The notes: generated by a model from the letters alone, not told the origin. Shown: positions 1-7,851, counted from the stretch's first letter. The stretch is DNA of 15,813 nt from ZC4RG30 sp041168985 (GCA_041168985.1 JBEEKA010000177.1:1-15813); one strand, 5' to 3'. Translations and numbers: made by a program.

Positions 1-435
1 GCTTTCCAGCACGATTTCGCGGCGCGCATGGACTGGACCATTCGTGACCCTGCGCACGCCAACCATCCGCCGCGCGTGGTGGTCAACCAGGACGCCAGCG
101 ACCAGCCGCTCGTGCTCGATGTGGCCGCGGGTGCTTCGGTGACGCTGGACGCCAGGGCGTCCCGCGATCCCGACGGCAATGGGCTGGGCTACCAGTGGTT
201 CCACTATGCGGAAGCCGGCGCCGAGCCGGACGTGTCGCTGGCGGCCGTCACGCTGCAGGGCGCGAGGGAGCCCGTAGTCACGGTGCGTGCCGACGACACT
301 TGCCGCCCGAACTGGCTGGCCTCGCAGAAATGCGGAAAGAGCGGTGTCGCCCACATCATCCTGGCCGTCACCGACAACGGCACGCCGGCGCTGACGCGCT
401 ACCGGCGCGTCATCCTGCGGATCAGCGGCGGCTGA
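1..435 (+). CDS. Sde182/DUF1593-type protein, C-terminal fragment (5' end outside window)
   Basis: The frame is open from the first base of the window, so this is the last ~144 residues of a longer protein; the ATG at 28 is internal, not a start. The visible part has the phrase NHPPRVVVN followed by a beta-rich, Ig-like stretch with a D-x-D-G-N turn (SRDPDGNGLGYQW) and a final strand ending in ILRISGG. This resembles the C-terminal domain of Sde182-like (DUF1593) proteins, which carry an N-terminal nucleoside-hydrolase-like domain and have been linked to cellulose binding. The N-terminal domain and any signal peptide lie outside the window. Two cysteines (DDTCRPN and SQKCGKS) could form a disulfide in an exported protein. 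The stop at 433-435 is 12 bases from the convergent methyltransferase stop. The family call rests on pattern recognition of the C-terminal domain only. Confidence 0.75.
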   Translation, partial: AFQHDFAARMDWTIRDPAHANHPPRVVVNQDASDQPLVLDVAAGASVTLDARASRDPDGNGLGYQWFHYAEAGAEPDVSLAAVTLQGAREPVVTVRADDTCRPNWLASQKCGKSGVAHIILAVTDNGTPALTRYRRVILRISGG

Positions 436-447
436 GGAACGGCCGGC

Positions 448-1125
448 TTACTTCGAGTTGCACACGATGGTCATCCGCGCGCGCGCCGGCGGATCGACCA
501 CGTTGCTGTAGAAAAAGCTGTCGCGGATCATCAGCACTTCGAAGTGCGGCGACAGCAGGTCCTGCAGTTCCTGCTGCGTGAAGTGGTGGGGCATCTGCAC
601 CTGCCGGCCCCCGATGTCGTCGTAGGCAATGAAGCGCTGCTCGTCGCTGCTCATCGTCTTGAGCAACAGGATGCCGTTCGGCTTGAGCACGCGTTTGACG
701 CCCGCCACGTACTCGTCGTGCTGGAAGCTGACGATCGAGTGGTAGCAGCCGCGGTCCAGCACCAGATCGAACATCTTAGGAGGCAACTTCGATTCGGTGA
801 TGTCGTCCAGCATGAACAGCGGCTTCGGGCCCTTTTCACGCGCTGCCGCCAGCTCCGCCTGATGTAGGGCCGTCACGGAGATGTCCGTCCCGACCACGCG
901 GTGCCCGAGCCGCGACAGCTCGATGGCCTGTGATCCGCTGCACGTCCCCAGGTCCAGGATCTCGATCGGTCCCTTGGTCGTGTGATTGATGAAGACGCCG
1001 ATATCCGGATCCAGGGAATCGTTGTACCAGGGCCATCGATTCGCCTCGAAGGTGGCGTACATCGCCTGGTTCTTGGTTTCCCACTTGGACTTGTTCCATT
1101 CCTGGAAATCGGTTTCTTCAGTCAT
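448..1125 (-). CDS. class I SAM-dependent methyltransferase, translationally coupled to halogenase A
   Basis: A 225-residue Rossmann-fold methyltransferase. Motif I (ILDLGTCSGS, residues 56-65) is a D-x-G-x-x-x-G variant of the SAM-binding loop. The acidic residue that binds the ribose is D81 in VVGTDIS, LDDI (106-109) is the adenine-side motif, and FDLVLDRGCYH (119-129) is the beta-4 region; the DRGC(F/Y)H phrase is common in small-molecule methyltransferases of the TPMT-like type. No signal peptide, so cytoplasmic. The frame can be extended to an ATG at 1155, but the ATG at 1125 is chosen because it forms an ATGA overlap with the stop of halogenase A (4 shared bases), a standard sign of translational coupling. 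It is the last gene of the SapC-cupin-halogenase series. The substrate (O, N, S or C acceptor) cannot be told from the sequence. Confidence 0.93.
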   Translation of the reverse strand: MTEETDFQEWNKSKWETKNQAMYATFEANRWPWYNDSLDPDIGVFINHTTKGPIEILDLGTCSGSQAIELSRLGHRVVGTDISVTALHQAELAAAREKGPKPLFMLDDITESKLPPKMFDLVLDRGCYHSIVSFQHDEYVAGVKRVLKPNGILLLKTMSSDEQRFIAYDDIGGRQVQMPHHFTQQELQDLLSPHFEVLMIRDSFFYSNVVDPPARARMTIVCNSK

Positions 1126-2639
1126 GAGGAACGACCTTGCCGGCTGGCCGGGCAATAACTTTCAAGGAAGCTGCCGTGGTCCGGCAGCAGGGCCAGGTCG
1201 CGCGCCACCCTGGCCCGCATGCCGCCCAGCATCTGCTCCAGGTTCGCGGTGCCGGGAACCTGCGTGGCGAGGTGGTGGGTCTGCGGGAAAACGCCCTGCC
1301 CCATCATCACCTGGATCCAGGAGTCGATGCGGAACAGGTTGACCTGGTCGGGCCACACATAGGCATTGCGCCGGAAGATCTCCAGCCGGTGCGTCAGGTT
1401 CTGCGGCACTTCCATGGTGCGGTAGTGGTTCCAGAAATCACTGTCGTCGCGGAAGGTCTGCTTGTAGTGCAGGATGATGAAATCCCGCACTTCCTCCCAC
1501 TCGAACCGGCTCTCGGCATTGAAATGCTCGGCCTGCTGTTCGCTGTCGTCGCTGAAGGGGAACAGCCGCATCAGCCGGATCACGCCCGTGGTGATCAAAT
1601 GGATGCTGGTGGATTCCAGAGGCTCGAGGAAGCCCGCCGCGAGTCCGATGGCCACGCAGTTCTTGTGCCAGACCTTGTGCCGCCGCCCGGTGCGGAACTT
1701 CAGCTGTCGCGGTTCCGTGATGGCCGGCCCCTGCAGGTTCTTCAGCAACAAAGCCCGCGCTTCGTCGTCGGAGCAGAAGCGACTGCTGTACACGATGCCG
1801 TTGCCGGTGCGGTTCTGCAGGGGAATCCGCCACTGCCAGCCGATCGGGTGGGCGATGGCACGGGTATAGGGCGGCGGCGTCACGACGCTTTCGGACTGCA
1901 CGGCCCAGGCACTGTCCGCACCGAGCCAGTGGCTCCAGTCCTCGTAGCCGACACCGAGCGTCTCGCCGATCAGCAAGGCGCGGAAACCCGTGCAGTCGAT
2001 GAACAGGTCGCCCGCCACCTCGGTACCGCTGTCGAGCTCAAGCGCCACGATGTCGCCGTTCTGTTGCGACAGGCGCACGCGCGCGATCTTGCCTTCGACA
2101 CGCCGGGCGCCCAGCGACTCGCTCTTGCCGCGCAGGTACTGCGCGTAGGCGGTGGCGTTGAGGTGGTAAGCGTAATTGAGCGCCGTCTCGCCGGCCTTGG
2201 TCGCGAACTTGCCGTGCTTCGCGGCCTTCCACTCGAGACAATAGTCCTCGAGCTTGCCGCCCAGCCCGCGCGAATTCAGTTCCAGCCAGTACTCGTGGAA
2301 CTCGGCCATCCACGACCCCTGGCCGATCACGCCGAAGGAGTGGATGTAACTGTCGCCCTGGTTGGCCCAGTTGTCGAAATAGATGCCCAGCTTGAAGGTG
2401 GCCTGCGTGGCCGCCATGAACTCGCGTTCGTCGATGTCCATGAGCGTATGGAAGCTGCGCATCGTGGGGATGGTGGCTTCGCCCACGCCGACGGTGCCGA
2501 TCTGGTCGGACTCGACCAGCGTGACATCCAGCTGGTTCCCAAGACGTTTGATGAGGCTGTAGGCCGCCAGCCAGCCCGCCGTGCCGCCACCGGCGATGAC
2601 CACGCGCCTCTTCACTGCGACTTCGGTTTCAGCGCTCAC
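1122..2639 (-). CDS. flavin-dependent tryptophan halogenase family protein (halogenase A)
   Basis: A 505-residue member of the Trp_halogenase family. These enzymes use reduced FAD, O2 and a halide to make HOX and halogenate an electron-rich substrate. Visible landmarks are the FAD loop GGGTAGW (17-23), the VGVGEATIP segment, the Lys in TFKLGIYF (K83, equivalent by position to the catalytic Lys79 of PrnA/RebH), the WxWxIP signature (WQWRIP, 268-273), and GFLEPLEST with E342, which fits the active-site Glu of PrnA. The residue after EST is Ser rather than the Gly seen in classical enzymes. No signal peptide, so cytoplasmic. The start is GTG at 2639 with GAGG four bases upstream; no ATG lies before the FAD loop. 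It begins six bases after the cupin gene and overlaps the methyltransferase by ATGA. Members beside TonB receptors are common, but their substrate is not established and free tryptophan should not be assumed. It is paralogous to halogenase B at 7852-9399. Confidence 0.95.
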   Translation of the reverse strand: MSAETEVAVKRRVVIAGGGTAGWLAAYSLIKRLGNQLDVTLVESDQIGTVGVGEATIPTMRSFHTLMDIDEREFMAATQATFKLGIYFDNWANQGDSYIHSFGVIGQGSWMAEFHEYWLELNSRGLGGKLEDYCLEWKAAKHGKFATKAGETALNYAYHLNATAYAQYLRGKSESLGARRVEGKIARVRLSQQNGDIVALELDSGTEVAGDLFIDCTGFRALLIGETLGVGYEDWSHWLGADSAWAVQSESVVTPPPYTRAIAHPIGWQWRIPLQNRTGNGIVYSSRFCSDDEARALLLKNLQGPAITEPRQLKFRTGRRHKVWHKNCVAIGLAAGFLEPLESTSIHLITTGVIRLMRLFPFSDDSEQQAEHFNAESRFEWEEVRDFIILHYKQTFRDDSDFWNHYRTMEVPQNLTHRLEIFRRNAYVWPDQVNLFRIDSWIQVMMGQGVFPQTHHLATQVPGTANLEQMLGGMRARVARDLALLPDHGSFLESYCPASRQGRSS

Positions 2640-2645
2640 GGGACC

Positions 2646-3668
2646 TCAACGGTTCAGGCTGCGGTGGACAGACGCGCGCAGACGGCGCGCGATCTCCTCG
2701 TTCATCTCGGCCAGTGCGCCCAGGGCATGCGCCGGCAGGTGCGCCCGCGGCAACTCGCTGTCGCCGAAGACGTAGTAATCGAACAGCGCACGCCAGGCCT
2801 GGCGGTCCGCGAGGGGACGGTCACGCAGCCCGAGGACCGCATGCATCAGCACATCCATCGGGTTGCCCATGTAAGCCGGCGAATCGACCCACCAGTAATT
2901 CATCATGACATTGAAGGGATCGCGGGCCTCGACCTCATGCCACCAGAGGCTCGGGTAATACAGGGCATCCCCGGGTTCCATGTCGACCACGCAGGCCGCG
3001 TCCAGGGCGTCCCGCAGGCGCGGGAAGCGGGCGAAATCCGGCTGCTGCAGGTTCGCCATCGTGACGACCTGCCCGCCCGGCGTCAGATCGAGCGGCCCCG
3101 GATAGAGGTTCGCGACCTGCTCCGGCCGAAACAGCGTGAACCGCCGGCGTCCCAGCACGCAGCAGGCAATGTTCCGCGGAATGTCGTAGTGGGCCGCCGC
3201 CACGGATTCGTTGCCGATCCAGATCTTCCCCACGTGCCGATAGCGCTCGAACACCGAGTGGTTGAACAGCAGCGTGTTCTCGCGGGCGAGTTCCGGGAAG
3301 CACTCGTCGACCACGATCGAATTCATGTAGTAGTGGCGATGAGCGGGGTCCGAAAACCCCTCCCGGATGAGATCCAGCACGGCCCGCAGGTCATGCCGCT
3401 CGGCCCGGTAATTGAACGCCGTCAGGCCTTCGTTGTATCCGAAGCGCCCCCGGATATCGGATTCCCCGATGTAGGCAATGACCGGCTTGCCGTTGTAGCC
3501 CCCGGCGAGGCGGGACATCACCTCTTCCGCAGACACGTGAGCCGCCTTCACCAGCGACCAGTCCGCGACGAGTCCGCGCATCAGCACCGGCTCGTTGCCG
3601 GCAAACAGTTCATCGAAGGGAATCTGGTCGAACCGAAGGCCTTCGAGGACGCGCACTGAATTGCCCAT
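2646..3668 (-). CDS. JmjC-like cupin (Cupin_8) protein, probable Fe(II)/2-oxoglutarate oxygenase
   Basis: A 340-residue protein of the cupin-like/JmjC-like fold. The HxD iron motif is present as AAHYDIP (H160, D162), and the distal histidine is in SLWWHEVEA (H244), about 80 residues later, so the facial triad is intact. Around it are other family phrases: RRRFTLF (174-180), EPGDALYYPSLWWHE (231-245) and an N-terminal EPVLMRGL segment (26-33) near the start, as in FIH-like hydroxylases. Such proteins usually hydroxylate protein side chains or small molecules; here the substrate is unknown. No signal peptide, so cytoplasmic. It starts five bases after the SapC stop and ends six bases before halogenase A, so it is almost certainly cotranscribed. 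Cupin_8 proteins next to SapC and Trp-halogenase genes recur in TonB receptor loci of Xanthomonas/Caulobacter-type bacteria. Catalytic activity is inferred from intact metal ligands. Confidence 0.92.
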   Translation of the reverse strand: MGNSVRVLEGLRFDQIPFDELFAGNEPVLMRGLVADWSLVKAAHVSAEEVMSRLAGGYNGKPVIAYIGESDIRGRFGYNEGLTAFNYRAERHDLRAVLDLIREGFSDPAHRHYYMNSIVVDECFPELARENTLLFNHSVFERYRHVGKIWIGNESVAAAHYDIPRNIACCVLGRRRFTLFRPEQVANLYPGPLDLTPGGQVVTMANLQQPDFARFPRLRDALDAACVVDMEPGDALYYPSLWWHEVEARDPFNVMMNYWWVDSPAYMGNPMDVLMHAVLGLRDRPLADRQAWRALFDYYVFGDSELPRAHLPAHALGALAEMNEEIARRLRASVHRSLNR

Positions 3669-3673
3669 GGCCG

Positions 3674-4399
3674 TTATGCCGCCTGCAGCCTCGCGATCTT
3701 GAGGTTGATCAGCTTCTGGAAGTTGCCCAGCGACGAAATGAGGAAATGGACCGGGCCCAGGAGCCCCTGTCGATGCAGCCGGTGAAGCTGTTCGCCGCTC
3801 AGCGCCGCGAACTTCTCCTGGTTGATGCTGTAGTAGCCGGAAAAATCGTAGCGCAGCTCATCGTATACCGCGATCTCGACCTTGATCTCCTCGATCAGGT
3901 CCAGGGCGACGAGCTCCGGATACAGGATCTGGTCGATGCGTCGGCCGGCGTCGATGGCCTGCAGCACCCGCTTCATGCGCTCGAGGTAGGGCGTCTCGCC
4001 GCCCAAAGGCAGGAAGACCGGCTGACCGTCGGCCCGCAGCCGCGGGCTGGACTCATCCACCATGATCTTCAGGTCGACGGGGGCATCGGCGCCTTCACCC
4101 GCACGGAACAGGCCCAGCGAGAAGGGGCCGCGCGCCAGCATGGCGGGCACGTGGCTGCTGGTCCAGCGGTCCGATTCGACGAAGAGGTTCTCGTCCCGGT
4201 CGAAGCCGAGGATGGCGTGCCCCACGAAGCCGGGCGCCTCGTCGGTGCGCATCAGGAGTATCGGGAACTCCTTGTGCAGGTCATTGAATTCGTAGCTCAG
4301 GGCCAGCGTTCGGTTGACGAGGTCGCCGTATTCGCGGCGAGCGGCCGTATCCACGGCAAGTGCGCGATGCGTGTCGTTGGAAAGGACGGTCGTGGCCAT
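3674..4399 (-). CDS. SapC family protein
   Basis: A 241-residue SapC-family protein, recognised from its overall pattern: EFPILLMR (44-51), GHAILGFDRDENLF (60-73), a PFSLGLF phrase near 92-98, and the C-terminal Y(F)SINQEKF and L-x-x-L-x-x-Q-G segments. The family name comes from a Campylobacter S-layer secretion gene, but in glycan-utilising proteobacteria SapC genes sit next to TonB receptors and their role is unknown. No signal peptide or membrane helix is visible, so it is probably cytoplasmic. It is the first gene after a strong terminator downstream of the receptor gene, and only 22 bases separate the T-run from its ATG. The likely ribosome site (GAGAG) is poorly spaced, about 12 bases from the ATG. 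The following cupin gene starts five bases after its stop. Confidence 0.94.
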   Translation of the reverse strand: MATTVLSNDTHRALAVDTAARREYGDLVNRTLALSYEFNDLHKEFPILLMRTDEAPGFVGHAILGFDRDENLFVESDRWTSSHVPAMLARGPFSLGLFRAGEGADAPVDLKIMVDESSPRLRADGQPVFLPLGGETPYLERMKRVLQAIDAGRRIDQILYPELVALDLIEEIKVEIAVYDELRYDFSGYYSINQEKFAALSGEQLHRLHRQGLLGPVHFLISSLGNFQKLINLKIARLQAA

Positions 4400-4421
4400 G
4401 GCGGCGGCGTCTCTCGTTCAG

Positions 4422-4459
4422 AAAAAAAGAGGGGTTCCGAGGCAAGCCTGCGGAACCCC
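4422..4459 (-). terminator. intrinsic terminator between TonB receptor and SapC
   Basis: On the minus strand a 9-bp perfect stem (GGGGTTCCG pairing with CGGAACCCC, 4431-4459), with a further inner stem (AGGC/GCCT), is followed at once by TCTTTTTTT (4430-4422). This is a textbook Rho-independent terminator for leftward transcripts. It lacks a T-run on the plus strand, so it is one-directional. It lies 23 bases ahead of the SapC start, so it sits inside what would otherwise be a single operon. Confidence 0.9.
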
Positions 4460-4473
4460 AACAGTCTAGCAGA

Positions 4474-4503
4474 GTGCCCCCATCTCACGAGAGACGGGGG
4501 CAC
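4474..4503 (-). other. hairpin just after the TonB receptor gene
   Basis: An 8-bp perfect outer stem (GTGCCCCC with GGGGGCAC), one A/C mismatch, then an inner TCTC/GAGA stem around ACGA. It starts 12 bases after the receptor stop codon. On the minus strand it is followed by TCTGCTAG rather than a T-run, so it is more likely an mRNA 3'-end stabiliser or Rho barrier than an intrinsic terminator. It lies just upstream of the true terminator. Confidence 0.7.
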
Positions 4504-4515
4504 GTGCGCATCAAG

Positions 4516-7500
4516 TTACTTGAACTTGTAGCGAGCACCCAGCATGAAGCGCGGATCGCCCTCGGCGGCGAAGTGCAGCATGTTGTTGGTGCGGCTGGTC
4601 GACCGGATGCCTTCACCCGTGATGTTGATGCCGTCCAGGCTGACCGACAACTGGTCGTTGATGTTGTACGACACGTTGAAGTCGATCTGCTTGTGCTCAT
4701 CGATGAAGGTCGGCGAACCCACCTGCAGGCCCGGGCTGACAGTCGACGCCAGGAACTTGTCGCGCCAGTTGTACGCCACGCGGACCGAGAACCCGTGGTT
4801 CTCGTAGATGCCCACGAGGTTGGCCGAATTGGCCAGACCTTCAAGCGCGAACTGGTCGACGCCCGGCGCACCCGCCAGGTTGTAGCCCACGTCACCACTG
4901 ACGAGCGTGGCGTTAGCCTGGAAGCCAAAGCCCGTGTCGCCGAAGAAGTGCTGCCACGCGAACTCCGCACCCTCGACGTTCGAGGTGTGGGTGTTGACCG
5001 GCGTCGTGACCTGGAAGTCGGTCAGCGGATCCGCCGCGCTCGGCTGCAGGTCATAGGCGCTGATCATGGCGAACGCCAGATCCGAGCCACCCGGCTGCGT
5101 CGGATCGATGTACGCCGCCGAACCGGTCGGGAAGTGCGTCGGGTCGGACAGGATCGCTGCCATGGTGAACAGGTTCTGCTCGTTCACCGCGAAGCCACGC
5201 TGCGTAAGAGCCGCTGCCGCAGCCTGGGCCAGAGGACCCTTGCTGACGTCACGCAGGCCGAACAGGTTCGTGTGCGTCGAACCCGTACCGACGAAGTTGT
5301 TCACCGACTTGCGGAACAGGCCGACCGACGCGTAGCTGCCCTTGGCGTAGTACCACTCGACCGAGAGGTCGATATTGGTCGATTCCAGCGGCAGCAGGGC
5401 CGGGTTGCCACGGCTGCCCGTGGCCTGGCCACCCAGCAGCGACGGGGTCGGCGGGTTGCCGACCGAGGTCGTCATGTACATGTTGTTGTACGCCGTACGA
5501 CCGATGGTCTGGCTGATCGAGGCACGCGCCTTGATCGTGTCCGTCACCGCGACCGAGAAGTCGAGGTTCGGCAGCCAGTTGTTGTAGTTCGACTTGGCAC
5601 CAACCGATGCGAGCGTCGTTCCGAAGTTCTGGCGGAAGTCGTTGTCCGACAGCCAGGTCACCGACTGGGGCGCGTTCTGCAGCGCACCGGCCGTGACGGA
5701 GGTCGACTCGTAGCGCAGGCCGGCGACCGTCTGGGTCTTCATGCCCGAGATTTCGCCATCGAACTTTGCCGAAATGTAGCCCGACGTGATCTCTTCCTTG
5801 ATCGTGTTGTCGTTGAACGACGACGTCGTCAGGTTGTTCACGTTGAACGGCACCGGGCTGCCGCCACCGAACTGCGTGCCCGAAATCGCCTTGGCGTAGT
5901 TGTAGACGTTCGGGATCAGGAAGGTTTCCTTGCCCAGCTGCGTCACGTAGTAGCTGCCCGTGCCACCGTGCGACGCGCTGGCCGCGGCGGCGAGCGCCGA
6001 GGCATTCGGGTAGCCGGTGAACTTGAGGTCGTTGAACTTCGTCAGGATGTTGATCTGCTTGATCATCGGCTTGGCGGCGGCCGGCACGTCATAGACGCCC
6101 ACGCCCCAGCCACCCAGGAAGTCCAGGGTGTCCTTGTGGGCCTGGTGCATCTTGGTGGACTGCATGCCCACGCCGAAGTCGACGGTCACGCCCTCGACCT
6201 TGTTCCACTTGCCGGCGAGCTTGAACTGGTCGACGGTGGTCGTCTGGCGGGAATCCGTCGTCAGCAGGGCCTGGGTGCCCAGGTCGCCGATGTCCAGGAC
6301 GCCGTTGTCGGTGCCGCCCTGACCCAGGTTCTGCGTCACGCCGATGGACACATCGGGGATGCCGTTGTGGATCTGCATGGCCTGCCAGCCCGCGCCGGCG
6401 GCGGCCAGGTTGGTGCGCCACACGTTCTTGCCCATCGGGCCATCGCCGCCCGACTCGGACTTCGAATGCGCCGCGTCGAAGGCGAGCGTCAGCGTGTCGT
6501 CCATGAAGCCGCGCTTGACGTTCAGGCCGTAGGTTTCGCTCTGGTCCTTGGTGGCCATCTGCCAGCTGGCGTGGAAGTAGTCCTTGCCGCGGCCGTTGGC
6601 CGGCGCGATGTACTCTTCGATGCTGCTCGCCGAAGCGACGATCGGGTTGCCGTCGTAACCGACGTGCGTGTACTGGCGCGAGTACCAGATGCCCGGCACG
6701 AGGGCCGTGTTGGCCATCTTCGTCTGCGTGTACATCGCATCGGCGGTGATCATCGTGTGTTCGTCAGGCGCGAACTGCAACGTGACCATGCCGTTGGCGC
6801 GCTGGCGCTTCGACTGGTCGTACTCGAGGCCCACGTTGAAGGGGATCGTGCTAAGCGCGCCGGTGGTCGGCGGATTCGTGACCGTGGCGTTGCTCAGGTA
6901 GGACAGGCTCGGCGAGAACGGCTGAATCTGGTACTGCGACACGCTGACGCTGCGGCCCGTGAACTCGCGCTCCTGGTAGGAGCCGAAGACCGAGATGCCG
7001 AAGCGGTTGTCGTCGTTCGACCAGCTCCAGAGGCCGCTGGCTTCCGGGGTGATCTTGTTCGCGTCGCCGTCGCGGTCCGACACCGCCTTCACGCCGAACG
7101 TCGCCTGGTTCTTGCTTTCCAGAGGCTTGTTGGTCACGACGTTGATCGTCGCGCCGATGCCGCCCGACGCGACGGTCGCGTTGCCCGTCTTGTGGACTTC
7201 CAGGGCGCTCACGCCTTCGGAAGCCAGATTCGAGAAGTCGAAGGAACGCGAGGAACCTTCCGCGCCCGAGGTGTTCGAGTTGCCCGAAATGGTATTGACG
7301 TGCGCAGCCGGCAGCTGGCGACCGTTCAGGGTGACCAGGTTGTAGCCCGGGCCGAAGCCGCGAACCGTGACCGCCGAGCCTTCGCCGTTCACGCGGTCGA
7401 TCGACACGCCCGAGATGCGCTGCAGGGACTCAGCAAGGTTGGTATCCGGGAACTTACCCATGTCCTCGGCAGAAATCGCGTCGACAACGCCGGTGGACTC

Positions 7501-7662
7501 ACGCTTGATGTCCATCGACTTCGTCAAGCTGGTGCGGATACCGCTGACGACGACTTCCTCGAGCTGGCCATCGGCGGCCATCGACGGCATTGCGGTAAAA
7601 CCAGAAATCGCTGCGGAGACCGCCACGGCGACAGCACTACGCTTGCATCCACTCAGTATCAT
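4516..7662 (-). CDS. TonB-dependent receptor, Xanthomonas/Caulobacter type
   Basis: A 1048-residue outer-membrane receptor that would import a ligand using TonB/ExbB/ExbD energy. The signal peptide covers roughly residues 1-30 (basic MILSGCKRS, a hydrophobic stretch, then PSMAA with cleavage before DGQ). The TonB box is EEVVVSG (35-41). The plug follows, with the typical phrases ISAEDMGKFPDTNLAESLQR, VTVRGFGPGYNLVTLNGR and GGIGATINVVTNKP; the rest is a 22-strand barrel ending LGARYKFK. The length fits the large receptors of polysaccharide-utilising bacteria, not siderophore receptors of ~700 residues. The frame extends upstream to 7818, but the ATG at 7662 is chosen because it begins the signal peptide and has GGGAG six bases ahead. 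It is followed by two hairpins and then SapC. The ligand is probably an oligosaccharide, judging from the GH31 and gluconate genes nearby (inference). Confidence 0.97.
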   Translation of the reverse strand: MILSGCKRSAVAVAVSAAISGFTAMPSMAADGQLEEVVVSGIRTSLTKSMDIKRESTGVVDAISAEDMGKFPDTNLAESLQRISGVSIDRVNGEGSAVTVRGFGPGYNLVTLNGRQLPAAHVNTISGNSNTSGAEGSSRSFDFSNLASEGVSALEVHKTGNATVASGGIGATINVVTNKPLESKNQATFGVKAVSDRDGDANKITPEASGLWSWSNDDNRFGISVFGSYQEREFTGRSVSVSQYQIQPFSPSLSYLSNATVTNPPTTGALSTIPFNVGLEYDQSKRQRANGMVTLQFAPDEHTMITADAMYTQTKMANTALVPGIWYSRQYTHVGYDGNPIVASASSIEEYIAPANGRGKDYFHASWQMATKDQSETYGLNVKRGFMDDTLTLAFDAAHSKSESGGDGPMGKNVWRTNLAAAGAGWQAMQIHNGIPDVSIGVTQNLGQGGTDNGVLDIGDLGTQALLTTDSRQTTTVDQFKLAGKWNKVEGVTVDFGVGMQSTKMHQAHKDTLDFLGGWGVGVYDVPAAAKPMIKQINILTKFNDLKFTGYPNASALAAAASASHGGTGSYYVTQLGKETFLIPNVYNYAKAISGTQFGGGSPVPFNVNNLTTSSFNDNTIKEEITSGYISAKFDGEISGMKTQTVAGLRYESTSVTAGALQNAPQSVTWLSDNDFRQNFGTTLASVGAKSNYNNWLPNLDFSVAVTDTIKARASISQTIGRTAYNNMYMTTSVGNPPTPSLLGGQATGSRGNPALLPLESTNIDLSVEWYYAKGSYASVGLFRKSVNNFVGTGSTHTNLFGLRDVSKGPLAQAAAAALTQRGFAVNEQNLFTMAAILSDPTHFPTGSAAYIDPTQPGGSDLAFAMISAYDLQPSAADPLTDFQVTTPVNTHTSNVEGAEFAWQHFFGDTGFGFQANATLVSGDVGYNLAGAPGVDQFALEGLANSANLVGIYENHGFSVRVAYNWRDKFLASTVSPGLQVGSPTFIDEHKQIDFNVSYNINDQLSVSLDGINITGEGIRSTSRTNNMLHFAAEGDPRFMLGARYKFK

Positions 7663-7851
7663 CACGTACTCCCTTTTTCGAAAAAGATTGAGACATCGAA
7701 AAGAGGCAAGACACATGGATGCCCCCCCGCTATCGATTCTCGTTGTCGAAACAATCCCCCGAGGCCTGCCAGACAATCGACTGACGCATCGAACGTCGTC
7801 CGAGTGCAGAATTGTCAACGTTGTCTTTTTGGACCGGTAAGGGAAAGTACC
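7663..7851. promoter_or_regulatory. divergent control region between TonB receptor and halogenase B
   Basis: This 189-base gap must hold both divergent promoters and is less GC-rich than the genes beside it. On the minus strand there is a perfect TTGACA at 7818-7813, with only a weak -10 candidate (TTCGAT at 7793-7788, 19-bp spacing). That would give a receptor leader of about 115 bases. The pentamer TTGTC occurs on the plus strand at 7744, 7813 and 7821 and on the minus strand near 7772. CAACGTTG (7817-7824) and ACCGGT (7833-7838) are short palindromes. No plus-strand promoter for halogenase B stands out. The region being regulatory is certain from gene layout; the individual promoter boxes are tentative. 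Confidence 0.5.
7673..7686. promoter_or_regulatory. 14-bp perfect palindrome just upstream of the receptor ribosome site
   Basis: CTTTTTCGAAAAAG is a perfect palindrome with a central CG. It directly abuts the GGGAG ribosome site of the TonB receptor and lies 10 bases before its ATG. A central-CG palindrome is the form of many LacI-family operators, but this position is downstream of any likely promoter. A second TCGAAAA copy lies at 7696-7702. In RNA it could also form a small A/U hairpin next to the ribosome site. The palindrome is seen; its function is a guess. Confidence 0.4.

Noticed and set aside
1126..1155. A ten-residue N-terminal extension of the methyltransferase starting at the ATG at 1155.
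   Set aside because: It would lie inside the halogenase gene; the ATGA overlap at 1125 is a better start.
1137..3659. An 840-codon plus-strand open frame opposite halogenase A and the cupin.
   Set aside because: The same codon-bias effect; it has no family pattern, and the opposite strand holds two well-recognised proteins with intact motifs.
7663..7818. A 52-residue N-terminal extension of the TonB receptor.
   Set aside because: It precedes the signal peptide, is not hydrophobic or family-like, and the GGGAG site points to 7662.
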